From Lantana camara (Eukaryota; Streptophyta; Magnoliopsida; Lamiales; Verbenaceae): 64,000 bases of DNA. The stretch is taken from positions 101,773,001 through 101,837,000 of the forward strand of contig CM074856.1 in assembly GCA_037501455.1 (NCBI GenBank), written 5' to 3'. The translations under genes were made by a program, and so were the position numbers. This document shows, piece after piece, positions 22,673 through 34,359 of this stretch. Within the stretch, counting starts at the first letter, position 1. The number at the start of each line of letters is the position of its first letter. The notes beneath the pieces were generated by a model, which was not told where the DNA came from, did not search any database, and saw only the letters and a program-made list of their open reading frames with translations.

Positions 22673-24229
22673 CGTGCTCTAGATATATACATGCATTGAT
22701 ATGATGCATGTGATGCATAATTTTAAATCTGATACTGTGCACGTAAATTCTGTCAAAGAAGACTGGTTTTTAAGTGGGACCGTTTGTGACCCCTCCAGTG
22801 TTTCTGGGAATTTACGTGGAATGGTAATTTTTTGGGAATCGATTTCAATAATCTTCCTGGTTAATTACCGAATCAGTAAACATGATTTAAATTATGAGAT
22901 AATTTATTTATAACATGTTTACTTTATGCCATTTTTTTAAGCATGATAATTATGTGATAATTATAATAGCATGCTTAATTGATTTAATTTATGGCATATT
23001 TATTTTGTGTCATTTAAAATTTTAAGCATGATAATTATGTGATAATTATATGATAACATGCTTAATTATTTTATTTTATGGCATGATCATGATAATATGA
23101 GATATTATGTTATTTACAATTATGCGTATTTTATTTAATGTGATTAAATAAATAATGTTTCATAGAGATTGAACGAGATGCATAATTGGACTAATATTTT
23201 TCGGCCTAATTAATAAATTGTTATTATTGCCTTAAAATATTATTATTGGGATTTTAAATATGATTTAGTAATCCCAGTGGGAGGGTATTAATTAGATTAA
23301 ATTACTTCCAACAGTAAGACGCCAAAAGTGATTATTAAATAATCAACAGATAATCCACACCTTTTAAAAAATTCAAGTGGGAGCGAGATGAAAAGAGTTG
23401 GATTCTCACGGCCTCCATTACCCGTCTATAGTATAGTGGATGTATACTACTCCCTTCGGCGGGTATATATTCGCGGTATACAAGATTAGACTTCTACGGA
23501 TAGAATGAAATACGGGGAAGTCAGCTCGACCACGCCTCCGTGGAGTGTCTTGACCTACTCGTACGGACTTCTAGGTAATGGCACACACTTGACTAAGTAA
23601 TGTATTAACCTCCCTTCGGAGCTATGTTACATTTACTTAGAGGCCAAGGGTTGACATGGTGGATTGATATTGTTTGGTAAGAGTTACCTAGATGACATGT
23701 TAATTAAGAATAGTTCTTGCTTTTCTAAGCGGTTTTCGACCTCGCCTCCGGGGAGTCAACTGCAGTTAGTTAAGTCACCATTGCGTAAACCAAAATGCTT
23801 ACGTGGATTTCATTTATTGGTTGGACGTAGAAGAAAGTGAAATACATAATCATAACTTGCATTTATTTATTTATTTCAGTTTTATAATTACGATCTCTCT
23901 TAGCCCACTCCAAACTGTATGTCTATAAGGAAATAGGCTAGTAAGGGTTCAACTACGCTGACTAAGTAATGAATCTTGACATCGTATTGAGACACGAAAG
24001 TTTACGTACTCACTGAACCTTATCCGAAAATTTCGGAAGCTACAACCAGTCAGGATTAGAAAGACGTTTATTCTAAATAGATCAAGTGTGATGATCTGGC
24101 TAGTCTTATATCCTGATATCTGTTTTAAATGTTCTTGAGCATCAAACACATGAGATGTCTACTGATAAGAACATGTGTTGAAGACAGAGTCGTACGTAGG
24201 TACGAGCCATGAAAACGGTTGTCAGTTAA
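22673..24229 (+). mobile_element. Copia I leader and decayed early gag region
   Basis: AT-rich leader (22673-23330) containing repeated AAGCATGATAATTATGTGAT-like segments, then sequence with many stops in all frames. No Gag motif is clear before about 24230. Confidence 0.6.
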
Positions 24230-24640
24230 AGATGTTTGAAGGATCACTGTTTCATAATCATATTATGAATATGATAACTAATCTGAATGAGATTGAAAGC
24301 CTCTGTGCTTAAAGAGACAATCTTAACAGATAGGATACGATCCTATACTCTCTGCCTAAGTCGTTTGAACGTTCAAGATTATTTTAAATAATTTTTTTAC
24401 AAAACCAATGAACGACCTCAATGTGGCAGAAAGGGTGATATAGACTAAGGGAAAAGTTCTCTTTAATCAGACATCAATATCCACGGGCTAGAAAGCCAGT
24501 AAGTGGAAGAAAGAAAAGGAAAAGTTCCCAATCGAAGGTTCAGAAATAGAAAGTCAAATTCGACAATGGAAAAGTGTTTCTATTTCGGTGGTAACGGGTA
24601 TTGGAAAAGGAAATTATCCAAAATACTTAGTCTGTCTATT
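24230..24640 (+). pseudogene. Copia gag remnant with ruined zinc knuckle
   Basis: Around 24250-24400, broken frames resemble the C-terminal half of copia Gag (NLNEIES...). At about 24568-24630 the frame reads GKCFYFGGNGYWKRKLSKIL, clearly a former CX2CX4HX4C knuckle: the first Cys remains, the second is Phe, the His is Tyr and the last Cys is Leu. Nucleic-acid binding by this product would be lost. Confidence 0.75.
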
Positions 24641-24710
24641 TGTTACGCCGTTTAGATAAGATATAAAGATATCTTACTCGTTGAAAAATATGTTTAGTTG
24701 GAAATTCACC

Positions 24711-24776
24711 GGAATCCTGGTATGTGAATTTGAGATCAACTAATCATATTTGCAAGTTGTTGCGAAGATTCAAACC
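24711..24776 (+). pseudogene. Copia protease remnant, catalytic Asp lost
   Basis: The frame reads SPESWYVNLRSTNHICKLL. Copia proteases have a D-S-G-A-T motif at this position followed by NH and a Cys; here the DSGA part is NLRS, so the catalytic aspartate is gone while the flanking W, TNH and C remain. Confidence 0.75.
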
Positions 24777-25179
24777 AACCAGAAAGGTTGAAAAACGGCT
24801 AACACATAACTACTGCTCGGGGATAATACAAGTGTAATTGTATTAGCAGTAAAGACTATAAAGTCGTATTTTGGCAAAAGGGTTTTAATATTATACGTGC
24901 CATATAAACAGAAATTTAATTTCAGTGGGTTATTTAATAACTAATAGTTTAATTGTTCGTTTTGAACAAAAGTTTACCACTAAGCAAAATAAAAGGTTTA
25001 TTTGCTCTGGCACAATAAAAGATGGTCTTTTATACCTTAATGAAAACCCGAATTCAAGTTTAACAGTAAGAAGTTTGACTTACCATCTAAGAAGAAAAAC
25101 TTCTTCGTGGCACCTTTCTATTGGTCAATTGAATCTGAATAGGATCCAATGACTGATTGTTGAGTCCTATTGACTTGAA

Positions 25180-25520
25180 AATAGTATCAATCTGCGAATC
25201 CTATTTAGAAGGTTAAAATGACCAAGAAACCTTTTTGAGACAAAAGGTATTTAAGCCATGAAGTTGCTTGTGTCAGTTCATACGGATATGTGATCCTATG
25301 ATTATTCAAGCAAGAGGAAGTTTTGGATATTTCATCATTCGTTTAAATGATTACTCTAGATAATATATGTGTATTTGATGAGACTTAAGTCTGTAATTGT
25401 TGAAGAGTTCAAAGAATATAAGACTTAAGTCAAAGAATCAAATTAGAAAACATATCAAGGCACTTCGATTAGGTCGAAGTAGTGATAAGTATCTAAGTTC
25501 AGAGTTAAACAGAATTTCTC
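25180..25520 (+). pseudogene. Copia integrase core remnant
   Basis: Broken frames contain VHTDM at about 25275-25290 (first catalytic Asp region), YVYLM near 25365-25380 and IKALRLGRSSDKYLSSE near 25455-25507, the last replacing the usual S-D-R-G-G-E-Y integrase motif. Stops and frameshifts separate them. It is not functional. Confidence 0.75.
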
Positions 25521-26289
25521 AAATGAGATTGGATCTCAACTATATATATGAGATACGTCTTAGCAAAGATGTATTGCAGAAAGGAGAAATAGAACTCTGA
25601 TAATGATGGTAAGATTCATGAAGAGTCATGCTACCCTATGAATTTCGTTTTGGGGTCTTGCACACAAAACGACAAACCTAGTTCTATCTAAGTCAGTTCC
25701 TAAAACACTGATGGATCTGTAGCTAGGGTGAAAACCCTGTATCTTTTATCTTCGGATTTAAGGTAGCCTGGTCCACGAGTTAAGGATGGATCCTGACAAG
25801 TTAGAATAAAGAACAAAGGTTTACTTGTTCTAAGGTTATCCTAAGAAAAACAAGAGGTGGTATATTTTGTAATTTGAGAAATCACAAAAGATGTTTGTGA
25901 ATATTTCAAAGATAATTACATTGATAACCGCAAAGGGTAGAAGCAAAGTAGTGTTAAAAGAAATAACAGTATTAGATACTGATTTCCATAAACCCGTGAT
26001 GACTGAAAATATATTGGATACATGTGATGTACCAAATACAACATGTGATGTAGAGACGTGTACACGAGAGCATCATTATAGTGGGAGGATTGTCAGGACA
26101 CCTGACAAGATACCTAAGATTAACCCAAGTGGTTGAATCTAACATATCTGATCCCATCACGTGTAATGAAGCTGTAAAAGATATAGACGCTGACCGCTTG
26201 GTCAATATCCATGAAATCTAAGTTAGAATATCTGTATTCTAACAAAGTCTTGAACTTGTAGAGGCGCCTGAAGGCATTAAACCCTATTA

Positions 26290-27150
26290 GATAAAATTGG
26301 GTTCTACAAGACGATAAAAGGAGAAATGGACGAAAAAGTAGAGACTTTAGAGCAAACTTTTGGCAAGGGATTTTACCCAGAAAGAAGAAATCATTTATGA
26401 GGTCTTCTCGCCTATAGAAATGCTTAAGTCCATTATCCTCTCCATTTTATCTCATTATCGATTATGAGAATAGATAAATGGATGTAAAGACTATATTCTT
26501 GAACGGGCAACTTCAAGAAAAAGATATACATGGCATAACCTGAAGGCTTCACAGCCAGAAATCAGGTACATATAATGCAAGCTTAATAGATTGATTTATG
26601 ATCTTAAGCAAGCGTCTAGATTATGGAGCATCAGAATTATAAGGCAATTTAGATTCTTTGGATTTGTATAATTGCCCGATGAACCATGAAGTGTACAAAA
26701 TGACATCATGATAAGCGTTGTAATGTTTTCACTTTGTACGTAATTAATATTCTGCTCATTGGGAATGATGCAAGAATTTTGTCAATGGTAAAGATTCGGA
26801 CGTCAAATCATTTTGACAAGAAAAGACCTATGTGAGACCAATGTTATTCCAAGGATCAGACTTTTGTCGTGATCATAGGAATAAGGAGATTGGCTTATCA
26901 CAAGAAGCATATATGGATAAGATGCTGGCAAGGTATAATATGACAAATTCCAAGAAAGGTTCATTAGCTTTTAGATATGGAATTTATCTATCTCGGGGTC
27001 AGTGTCCTAAGACAACTGAAGAGATAGAAAGCTTGATTAGAGTTCCGCAGCGGAAGCTTTATGTATGTCATATTATGTACAGGGTCAGATGTCTATTAAA
27101 TAGGTCTAAGTCAGCAGATATTAGTCAAACCCTAGAATCTGACACTGGGT
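26290..27150 (+). pseudogene. Copia reverse transcriptase remnant, YVDD lost
   Basis: Recognisable pieces in order: ARDFTQKEE then a frameshifted VFSPIEMLKSI (about 26365-26435), MDVKTIFLNGQLQEK (about 26476-26520), LIYDLKQASRLW (about 26590-26625), YVINILLIGND (26737-26769) and IGLSQEAYMDKMLARYN (about 26888-26938). The catalytic YVDD box is YVIN, so both Asp residues are missing. The last open frame is 26832-27152. Order and spacing are those of copia RT. Confidence 0.85.
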
Positions 27151-27159
27151 AGTAGTGAA

Positions 27160-27540
27160 AGTATATATTGGAGTACTTGAGAAGGACTTGAGATTATATG
27201 CTTGTCTACCATAGTGGTGAGCTCATTTCAATAGAGTATAAAGATTCGAATTTACAATCTGATTTGTATTCTAGATGTTTGACATTAGAATACGAGTATA
27301 CTCTAGAAAGAGCAATCGTTAATTGGAGAATGTTAAGCAGACTTGTATTCCTTACACTGACATGGAAGTCAAATACATGGTAGCTTGAGAAGCAACCAGT
27401 TAGATGTATTGGATTCATGATTTCCTAGTTGTTGGCTCAGAGAAACGTCTAAAAGATTCCTTCACTAAAGTATTGGCGTAAAAGAGTGCAAAACGAGTTT
27501 TGACGCTCATGTGGAAGGAATAAGACTTAGATGTATAGCC
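27160..27540 (+). pseudogene. Copia RNase H remnant
   Basis: A frame with TDMEVKYMVA and DFLVVGSEK near 27355-27450 and DSFTKVLA near 27455-27480 matches the C-terminal RNase H and end-of-polyprotein pattern of copia elements (the T-E-A-E-Y motif is changed to TDMEVKY). Several stops interrupt it. Confidence 0.65.
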
Positions 27541-27556
27541 AAATTGAATTTAGGGC

Positions 27557-27567
27557 AAGTGGGAGAT
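27557..27567 (+). promoter_or_regulatory. Polypurine tract of copia I
   Basis: AAGTGGGAGAT directly before the 3' LTR start TGTTGGG, typical of plant copia elements. Confidence 0.9.
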
Positions 27568-29781
27568 TGTTGGGAATAGTGCCCTGAAAATTCAATTTGT
27601 TGAATTAATTAAAACTGAATTTGCAACAAGTTGTGAGTATTTCACATATTAATAATTAATAACGTGTGATGGTATTCTTATATGAAATGTGTTTCGTAGG
27701 AAAAGACTTTGAATACCGAAATCACGTGTTATTAAAGTTCTAGTCGGTAAGATAAGAATATGTTCTTATCAAGACTATAACGTGGTTATATAAGATGATT
27801 AGTCTTTCGTCATAGGGAATGGTGATTCCAATTATAACACGTTGATGATTTTCAATAAGATTGGAAACATCGAACTGGACCAATGAGATTATTTATTTTA
27901 TACTGCTATCTAAAATAAATAAAATCTCAAGAAGCATTGTACTCTTAATCCTGATAATATTTCGGCTTTAGGCATGTAGTGTTAGTTACTGTAACATACT
28001 CGAAGTGAGGTCTCGGTAACGGGTGGCCAAAATACTTTGTATGATTCGGTGACAACATGAAATGCGTTAAAGAGTTATATTAATCAAGGAATCTGTGGCC
28101 TTGCTGGAAGGTAAGAGATATCCTTGAAATAGATTTGTAAAAGTTCGAATTAAGACTTTGGCCAAAGCACTTCGCGTGATAACGTCACCGAAGTTGTATG
28201 ATGAATGTGTTTCACATACAGAGAATTTGAACTTAAGGCGAATCAATAAATTTCAAATTGGAGATGAAAAATAAATGATAGTAGTTATAATTTATTTTTC
28301 ATGGATATCTACACGGAGGAGTAAAATGCGAAATTATTCTAGATCGAGAAATTCGTGAATAATTTAATTAATTTTAGAGTGCAACAATATTTATATAGTG
28401 GAATTAAATATTGTTAAACGGTAATTAATTATTGTCATGAGATGATAATATATTAATCCGTTTGGAGCTAAAATTAATTAGTCCTGCAGGTCCCCCTGCA
28501 AGCCCCAAATCAAAAACCCAAAGAGAAAATATTAAAAGGAGAAAGAGAAGTGAATTTTTCAAAGTGTTTGAAAATAGCCAAGGGATTTATTTTAAGAAAA
28601 TAAATCAATTTCCAAAGAGTTGGAAATGCCCGAAATTTTATTTTGGAGAAAATAAAATTTAAAATTTAAAAAAAAAAAAAAGGTGCTGACGTGGCAGCTG
28701 ACGTGGCATGCCACGTCAGCAAATGGGCCCAGGTGGCGCTGATTGGGCAGCCGCGTGGCATGCCACGTGTGAGACACGTGGACGTCCCAGATCGCGCCAC
28801 GTCAGCGCGGAAACAACGGTCCAGATTTGATCGGACCGGGTCGGTCAAACGGGTCAGGGTGTCGGGTCAACGGGCCGGGTGTCGGATAGGGTCGGACCGG
28901 GTCCGGTTCCGGGCCGGACCGACCCGGACACGTGGCCGCTTCAGAAGAGGCCACGTCAGCCCTAAGCCCTAGCCGAGAGTGAAAGACACGCGCCGCCTTG
29001 TGGCGGCGCGTGAGGGCGCGTCCGGCAGCGGATTGGCGCGTTCTCGGCGGCGTTGGACTCGTGGTGACAAGGGCTACGACGTGGTCACCTCGGTTTTCGT
29101 GTCCAAGTTGGCTACGCAAGTGGGGGTGTGAAATGACCATTTTACCCTTGCTTTTGTATCCAAAATGACCAAAATGCCCTCGGTTTTTCCCCTATAAATA
29201 GGGGCCTTGGGTCCTCATTTCTCCCATTCAGTTTTGGGAGAGGTTTTGGCTAGAGAATAGCTTTGAAACCATATCCCATTTCTCGTAGTTAATTCCGATT
29301 TATTTCGGAATTAATTTTAATTAGGTGTTTATATATAACGCCTAATTTCGGGAGAATAAACCCTGAAAAGGGTTTTTAGTTTAAATTTTATTTTCTCTAA
29401 GTATTTAGAGAAATACTTTCGGAGCCCACGCTCCGAGGGTGTCCCTGGGGTCATTGCAGGGAAGCTCTGCCGGTCTCACGAGTGGGCAAGGAGCTGGAAA
29501 AATGCCGTTAGATAGCCATGTTTGCAGTACGGTAATAGTTTTCAGTTATTTTATTTTAAGCATGATAAATTATGTGCTCTTAAGTGTTAATTGCATGTTA
29601 GATATTTATCTGCTTAAGTGATTTAAAATTTATTATCAATTGCATGTATATACTTGAGTAGATCCGGCTAAGTCTTCCGCTTTGTATTAAAATGTTTTAG
29701 AAATATTTTAATACTTGTATTATAATAAAAATTTTAAAATGTGGTCCCGGACTGCTACTGTTCTGGGCCCGCATCCCAGCA
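27568..29781 (+). repeat. Copia I 3' LTR (2214 bp)
   Basis: Partner of 20438-22658. Length differs mainly by the A-run near 28670-28680. Visible differences number about a dozen, three of them clustered at 29284-29308 where the leader hairpin lies. Confidence 0.94.
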
Positions 29782-29786
29782 GATGG
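29782..29786. repeat. TSD of copia I, right copy (GATGG)
   Basis: Identical to 20433-20437. Confidence 0.94.
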
Positions 29787-32057
29787 CATGCTTGATACAA
29801 ATAAAGAGTGCATTTAATTCACTTAAGATCATACTTTACAACTTCACAACATGTTTGGTACACAAGCTCAAGTCACATTCAAGTTTCATAAATATTTCAC
29901 TTACATCCCCTAAGTTATTTATAAAAGTTTAGAATTATTACACATACATCCCCTTAGTTGATTACTAAGCATAATTGTTCGTTTAAAGTGTTTATATAAT
30001 TATTCAGCTAGGAATTAATTACTTACAAGCATGACAATTATCAATTTATCATAATTCATAATATACCATTTTCAAGTAGTAAGAGTAAAACAAGATATTA
30101 CAATTCTAACTCCTATCATGCATCAAGTCTTAAGTTGTTCAAGCATCCTTCATGTATCTAAATTTTATATTTGAAACACAATTTACAATAAACATAATAT
30201 TGAGAACGTCTCAAATTCATATAGAGAAATCACAACATTTTCGTTCTTCCAAAATATCATTCAAGTTCATTTAGTCATATAAAAGATTAGTTTCTAAATA
30301 TTACACTAACACCCCTTCATATCTAAACACATAGCATAAATTCATCACATCGGGATTCAAATTGTAAATCGAAACATTCATGCATATCACAATCCATTCA
30401 ATACATGTTTTCATATACGATTGGAATACATCTCGATCAACGAACCAACAATAACCAATTTATTTGCACTTAAAACAATTAATTCAAATAATCACAATTA
30501 CGCAAAATAATTCGTAATAAATAGATCGAGTGTCCGATTAATGAACGGAAAGTGGCGTTGAACTTACCACAACGAGACGAACATTCTGTCCGAAATTCGC
30601 CGGAGTGCCGCCACCGGAGCCGCCGGAAAGTCGCCGGGCCGCCACCGGGCCGCCGTCAACAGTCGCCGGAAAAATCCCACAAAAATCAGTCCTGAATGAA
30701 GTCTTCGTGCCCGTTCCGAATCCTCGATCAATTTCTAGAAATTCCAAGCCGATTGTCCTAGATCTGAAATCTAAGAACACGAAAACCCTAAATCTTCAAA
30801 CTCAAATTACTTCCAAACCGGTGAACCAAAATGCGGTCCGAAAGAGGTGTTGTCTTACCCATGACGAGCTCTTCGAAAGCCCTAAGGTAGCTTTCCGGAA
30901 AAATCCTCGGAGCTAGTGCCGCCATTGGCCCGCCACTTTGCCGCCACCGATCCGCCGCCAAACCACCGAATCTGGAGTCGCCTGATCACAGGTCACTAGT
31001 TCTCGTCGTTCCGAACAACTTTCATGAAGAGCCCGAGACCAAAAGATGGCCGAAAAAGGCCCCCGTTGGCCGTTGAAGTTTCTGCCGCTGCCGCTACAGT
31101 AACTCGCGCCGCCGCCTCGAGTTTGGGCGGCGCGTGCAGAGCCGTCGCTGATCCGATGGCCTCGCCGCTGAAGTCAAACGAAGCGCCTGGAAGTCCTCTG
31201 TCTGGGAATGGGGCGCGTGCATCAAGGAGGTGGCCGGAAAACACCGCGAAACGCCGGCGAAGTGGCGGCGGTCTGACAGCTCCGCCGCTGCTACTGAAAT
31301 CCGGCCATAACTCCACCACCGTTTGTCATTAGGCCGTGAAATTGGTATTCTTACGTCGGTCTCGCCGAGATAATCGAAATGGACTATTCGTTTGTTGAAT
31401 TCCGTCGATAAACGATCGAGTTATGGGCTCGTAACCGAAGCCGCGATAGTAACCCGCGGGAGAGAGAAAGTGGGAGAGGAGAGAGAGAGAGAGAAAAAGG
31501 GATTGGGAGAAATGTGTCTTGTGCACAAGCTATATACAACCGGGTATCCTTATCGCGTAGCAAGTAATAGCGCGTACAAATAGTACAAATAATCGTAAAT
31601 AAAATTGGTAAAGTTACGAATAAACATTCAAGCTCCGAATTAATTTTACAAATTAAAATGAAAGAGATAGATTTACCCATTAGAGTTTAATTCAATTTAA
31701 TTTTAGAAACCTTTCGTACAATTTAACGACATTTCGTAAACACATGATTGACAATTAATCTCAAGGAATTCAAGTAAACCGAAATTAAACAAGTTAAGCA
31801 ACATGATGGATTTAAAATCAACTTGACAATTATTTCATGTAATAAATTTGAATTAAATCAAATTAAAAGGTTAGGGTTAAATATGCGCGTAATTAATCAA
31901 GTTGGCAATTAATCTTAGAATAATTCGAATGAACACATATTAAATTGGATTTACATTAAATCACATAATTCAAGAACTCTTAAATTAAACACGCACAAGT
32001 GTAGAGACTTACTTGTAAATGTCATCAGGATGCCTTTCGAGAATACGGGGCGTCACA
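29782..32057 (-). repeat. Element H LTR1, part b
   Basis: Resumes at the second GATGG and ends GGGGCGTCACA. It is AT-rich to 30540, then GC-rich (30600-31300) with a GA-rich run at about 31478-31500 (CT-rich in the sense strand, near the probable promoter region). It matches 36198-38474 of LTR2. Frames in the GC-rich part are not called. Confidence 0.9.
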
Positions 32058-32074
32058 AACTTCCCCCCTTAAGA
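32058..32074 (-). promoter_or_regulatory. Polypurine tract of H, unit 1
   Basis: The sense reading is CTTAAGGGGGGAAGTT before TGTGACGCCCC. Confidence 0.82.
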
Positions 32075-32093
32075 GAACCTGGTCCCCAGGTTC
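32075..32093 (-). other. Polypurine-proximal hairpin of H, unit 1
   Basis: GAACCTGG-GGA-CCAGGTTC in the sense strand. Compared with G (GGACCTGG/CCAGGTCC) the second base pair changes from G-C to A-T on both arms. A second copy is at 38492-38510. Confidence 0.75.
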
Positions 32094-32383
32094 CACTGCA
32101 AAAATGTAGATCCTCGTGTAGTAGTGCTCCAACTCTTCTCCGGAACTCACGTAAGAACATAACTCTAATGGTGAGGCTTACTCCTGTCATCTACACCGAA
32201 CCTCCTTTAGGATGTCTTGTTACCGTCGAGGTCCGTGCGAGTACTTGATCCGCTAGTTGTTCGAACTCGATCGGTCATTCCCATGATCGGATAGCTGCAA
32301 CTGCACCCAACCTCGATGTCGTCTCAGATGCACCACTTGCTACCCGTAGTCAGATCAGCGCGTAACGCAACCACAACAAACAA

Positions 32384-32722
32384 GAGAGAATCCCATCTCC
32401 CAGTACGTAAGTGAGAGAGCCCCGTCCCTCAGCACCCACAAGAGAGAGAACCCCGTCTCTCGAGCACACACAAAAGAGAGAACCCCGTCTCTCAAGCACA
32501 TAATTGAGAGAACCCCATCTCTCAACCTAAGTCGGACAGATTCCAGCATCTGCCAACATTCTAGTTTGAGAAAATCCAGCATTCCTCAAACTCTTAGATT
32601 CAAGAGAATCCAGCATCTCCGAATATCTAAATACAAGAGAATCCAACATCTCTTGCGCACAAAACTTAGAAAGATTCCAACATCTTTCTACCACATAAAT
32701 AGAGAGTATCCTACATCTCTCC
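32384..32722 (-). repeat. Hairpin array of H, unit 1 (11 units)
   Basis: Hairpins at 32384-32401, 32413-32430, 32444-32461, 32476-32493, 32504-32525, 32535-32554, 32564-32591, 32598-32624, 32634-32655, 32667-32690 and 32701-32722. The sense-strand loop is CGGGGT or similar in the first five; longer loops follow. Units 1, 2, 6 and 7 contain positions that pair only as G-U on the sense strand. Unit 10 is a perfect 9-bp stem TAGAAAGAT/ATCTTTCTA. Confidence 0.83.
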
Positions 32723-34339
32723 AACACGTAAAAAAAAAGGAACCTAAGGTCTCTCTTGCACATAAATCCACTGATCAGTTATTCATACATACACACATTA
32801 TAGTAACACTTGACGAAAAGTATGCGATGCATGTTTGGTGTACCTTATACAACTGATATCGGTGTCCCTTGAGTATAGATTCAACGCTCATACCTCAACT
32901 CAAGGGGGATATCGCGATGGAATCCCTATAAAACAAGGTTACAGTATGTATGTATGTTGTATGGGAAGTTAGTGAGCAATCAAGAGAGTTTTAAATCACA
33001 TAGGCATGAATGGTTCACATAAATACATAACTCATTCATTCCAGCACGGTTCATAACAAGTAGAAATTTCAAGTTACAATTACTAGATCAGGTATCCAAG
33101 TTATCACAATTAAAATAGCAATAGCCATCACCCACATCAAGCAAAACAAGGTAAGAGTATTTAACAATGCATGTATGCAAATGCCATGAATGCTTGGCGT
33201 ACCTTTAACCGAAGCGTAACAATCTTTACAAGAAAGTCGAGATGAAGCAGTAGGAGTTGATTAAGCCGGTAATGATGCAACCTTCGTCATCTGAACTTCT
33301 TTGTCTTGAGTCTTCTCATAAAGTGGTAACTCAGCAAAGCTCGTTTATCACCAAACCCCTTACTAGACCGTAATCCTTGCTCAACTAGAATCATCCTCAG
33401 TTTCTCCTAAGAATTCTCATTTATGTGTTAAATCTTAGTCTGCTCATCTTCAAGGAGTTGTCCATGATTCATTTGTCAATTAGATATTTACCTCAGAGTT
33501 TCGTTGGATGATCGTGGTGCTAAGTACTTCCCAAAGCAATCCATGGTATATAATGCTAAAACTTGAATAAAGTCTTTCAGCATCTAAGTGTTATATTCCC
33601 GCATCAACAATGTCTTCCATCTCATCTTAGAGAAACACCCAAAGAGCTAACAACCAATCTTATCTTGTCGTTCGTTAACTCTAAATGGCACCAAAACCTT
33701 CAACACTCACCGATGGTTTGTAGCTCGTTGCTTAAGTAACATGGTTACCTATCCACATCCCTTGAACTTGATCGGATCGTATTTGATCGGATTCTTCTAC
33801 ATTAACTCGTTTCCATCAACAAGGTGACTACTTCCGAATAAACGAATCATCAAGGTGAAAATTCATCAAACTCCATCTTTCAATTGACTTTAAGATAGTA
33901 AGTCAACATAGCAAATCTCAGTCCTTCAACTCTGAACCTTTTCATGACCATTGATCTTGGTAAAGAATCCTTTCATCTTCGAATTATGGCGTGTTTCCGT
34001 TGTAGTACCAATAGGTAGTGTTGACGGAGGGAAATCTTAGTGTTGACTCATAGGGTACCCTGAAATTCGAACACTAAATTCGATGCATGGGAGTTAAAGT
34101 GCAAATGAAATGTAACACGTATATCACGTAAATGCAACAATTAGTTGTAATTTATAAAGCACATAAAATAAGATGTGGCATAATCAAAGTCACAATGTGC
34201 ACACAATCATATAATCACAAAACAATTCATGCTGAAGGGTCAAAATATCAAGTCAAATAAATGCAATGCGCAGTTATTCCTATGCCGTACGACCTAGACA
34301 GACTCAACACGACTCAAGAGCTCGGTTTTGCAACCTAGA

Positions 34340-34351
34340 GCTCTGATACCA
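34340..34351 (-). promoter_or_regulatory. Primer-binding site of H (tRNA-iMet)
   Basis: The minus strand reads TGGTATCAGAGC next to LTR2. Downstream, AGAGCTC and GAGCTCT can pair around an inner GGTT-GCAA-AACC stem. Confidence 0.92.
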
Positions 34352-34359
34352 CTTAAGGA

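Larger units (their letters stand above)
20438..29781 (+). mobile_element. Element I, complete Ty1/copia retrotransposon with decayed coding region
   Basis: 9344 bp on the plus strand: 5' LTR 20438-22658, internal region 22659-27567, 3' LTR 27568-29781, TSD GATGG. LTRs begin TGTTGGGAA and end CCCAGCA; the primer-binding site and polypurine tract are intact. Domain order gag, protease, integrase, reverse transcriptase, RNase H identifies Ty1/copia, and LTR length and termini suggest the Angela/Tork side. The coding region is full of stops and frameshifts and has lost catalytic residues, while the two LTRs differ at only about a dozen sites by eye. The element was therefore probably already defective when it last moved. 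Confidence 0.95.
32058..34359 (-). mobile_element. Element H internal domain 1 (2302 bp), non-coding
   Basis: Between LTR1 and LTR2. In the sense direction it runs from the primer-binding site through a leader with a splice-acceptor-like TTTCAG (about 34060), AT-rich sequence without a long frame, then the hairpin array and polypurine tract. No gag-pol or other recognisable protein is present. Confidence 0.85.

Noticed and set aside
24230..24640. G-to-A hypermutation as the cause of copia decay
   Set aside because: A few losses fit (GAT to AAT) but many others are transversions and indels; I cannot show a bias by eye.
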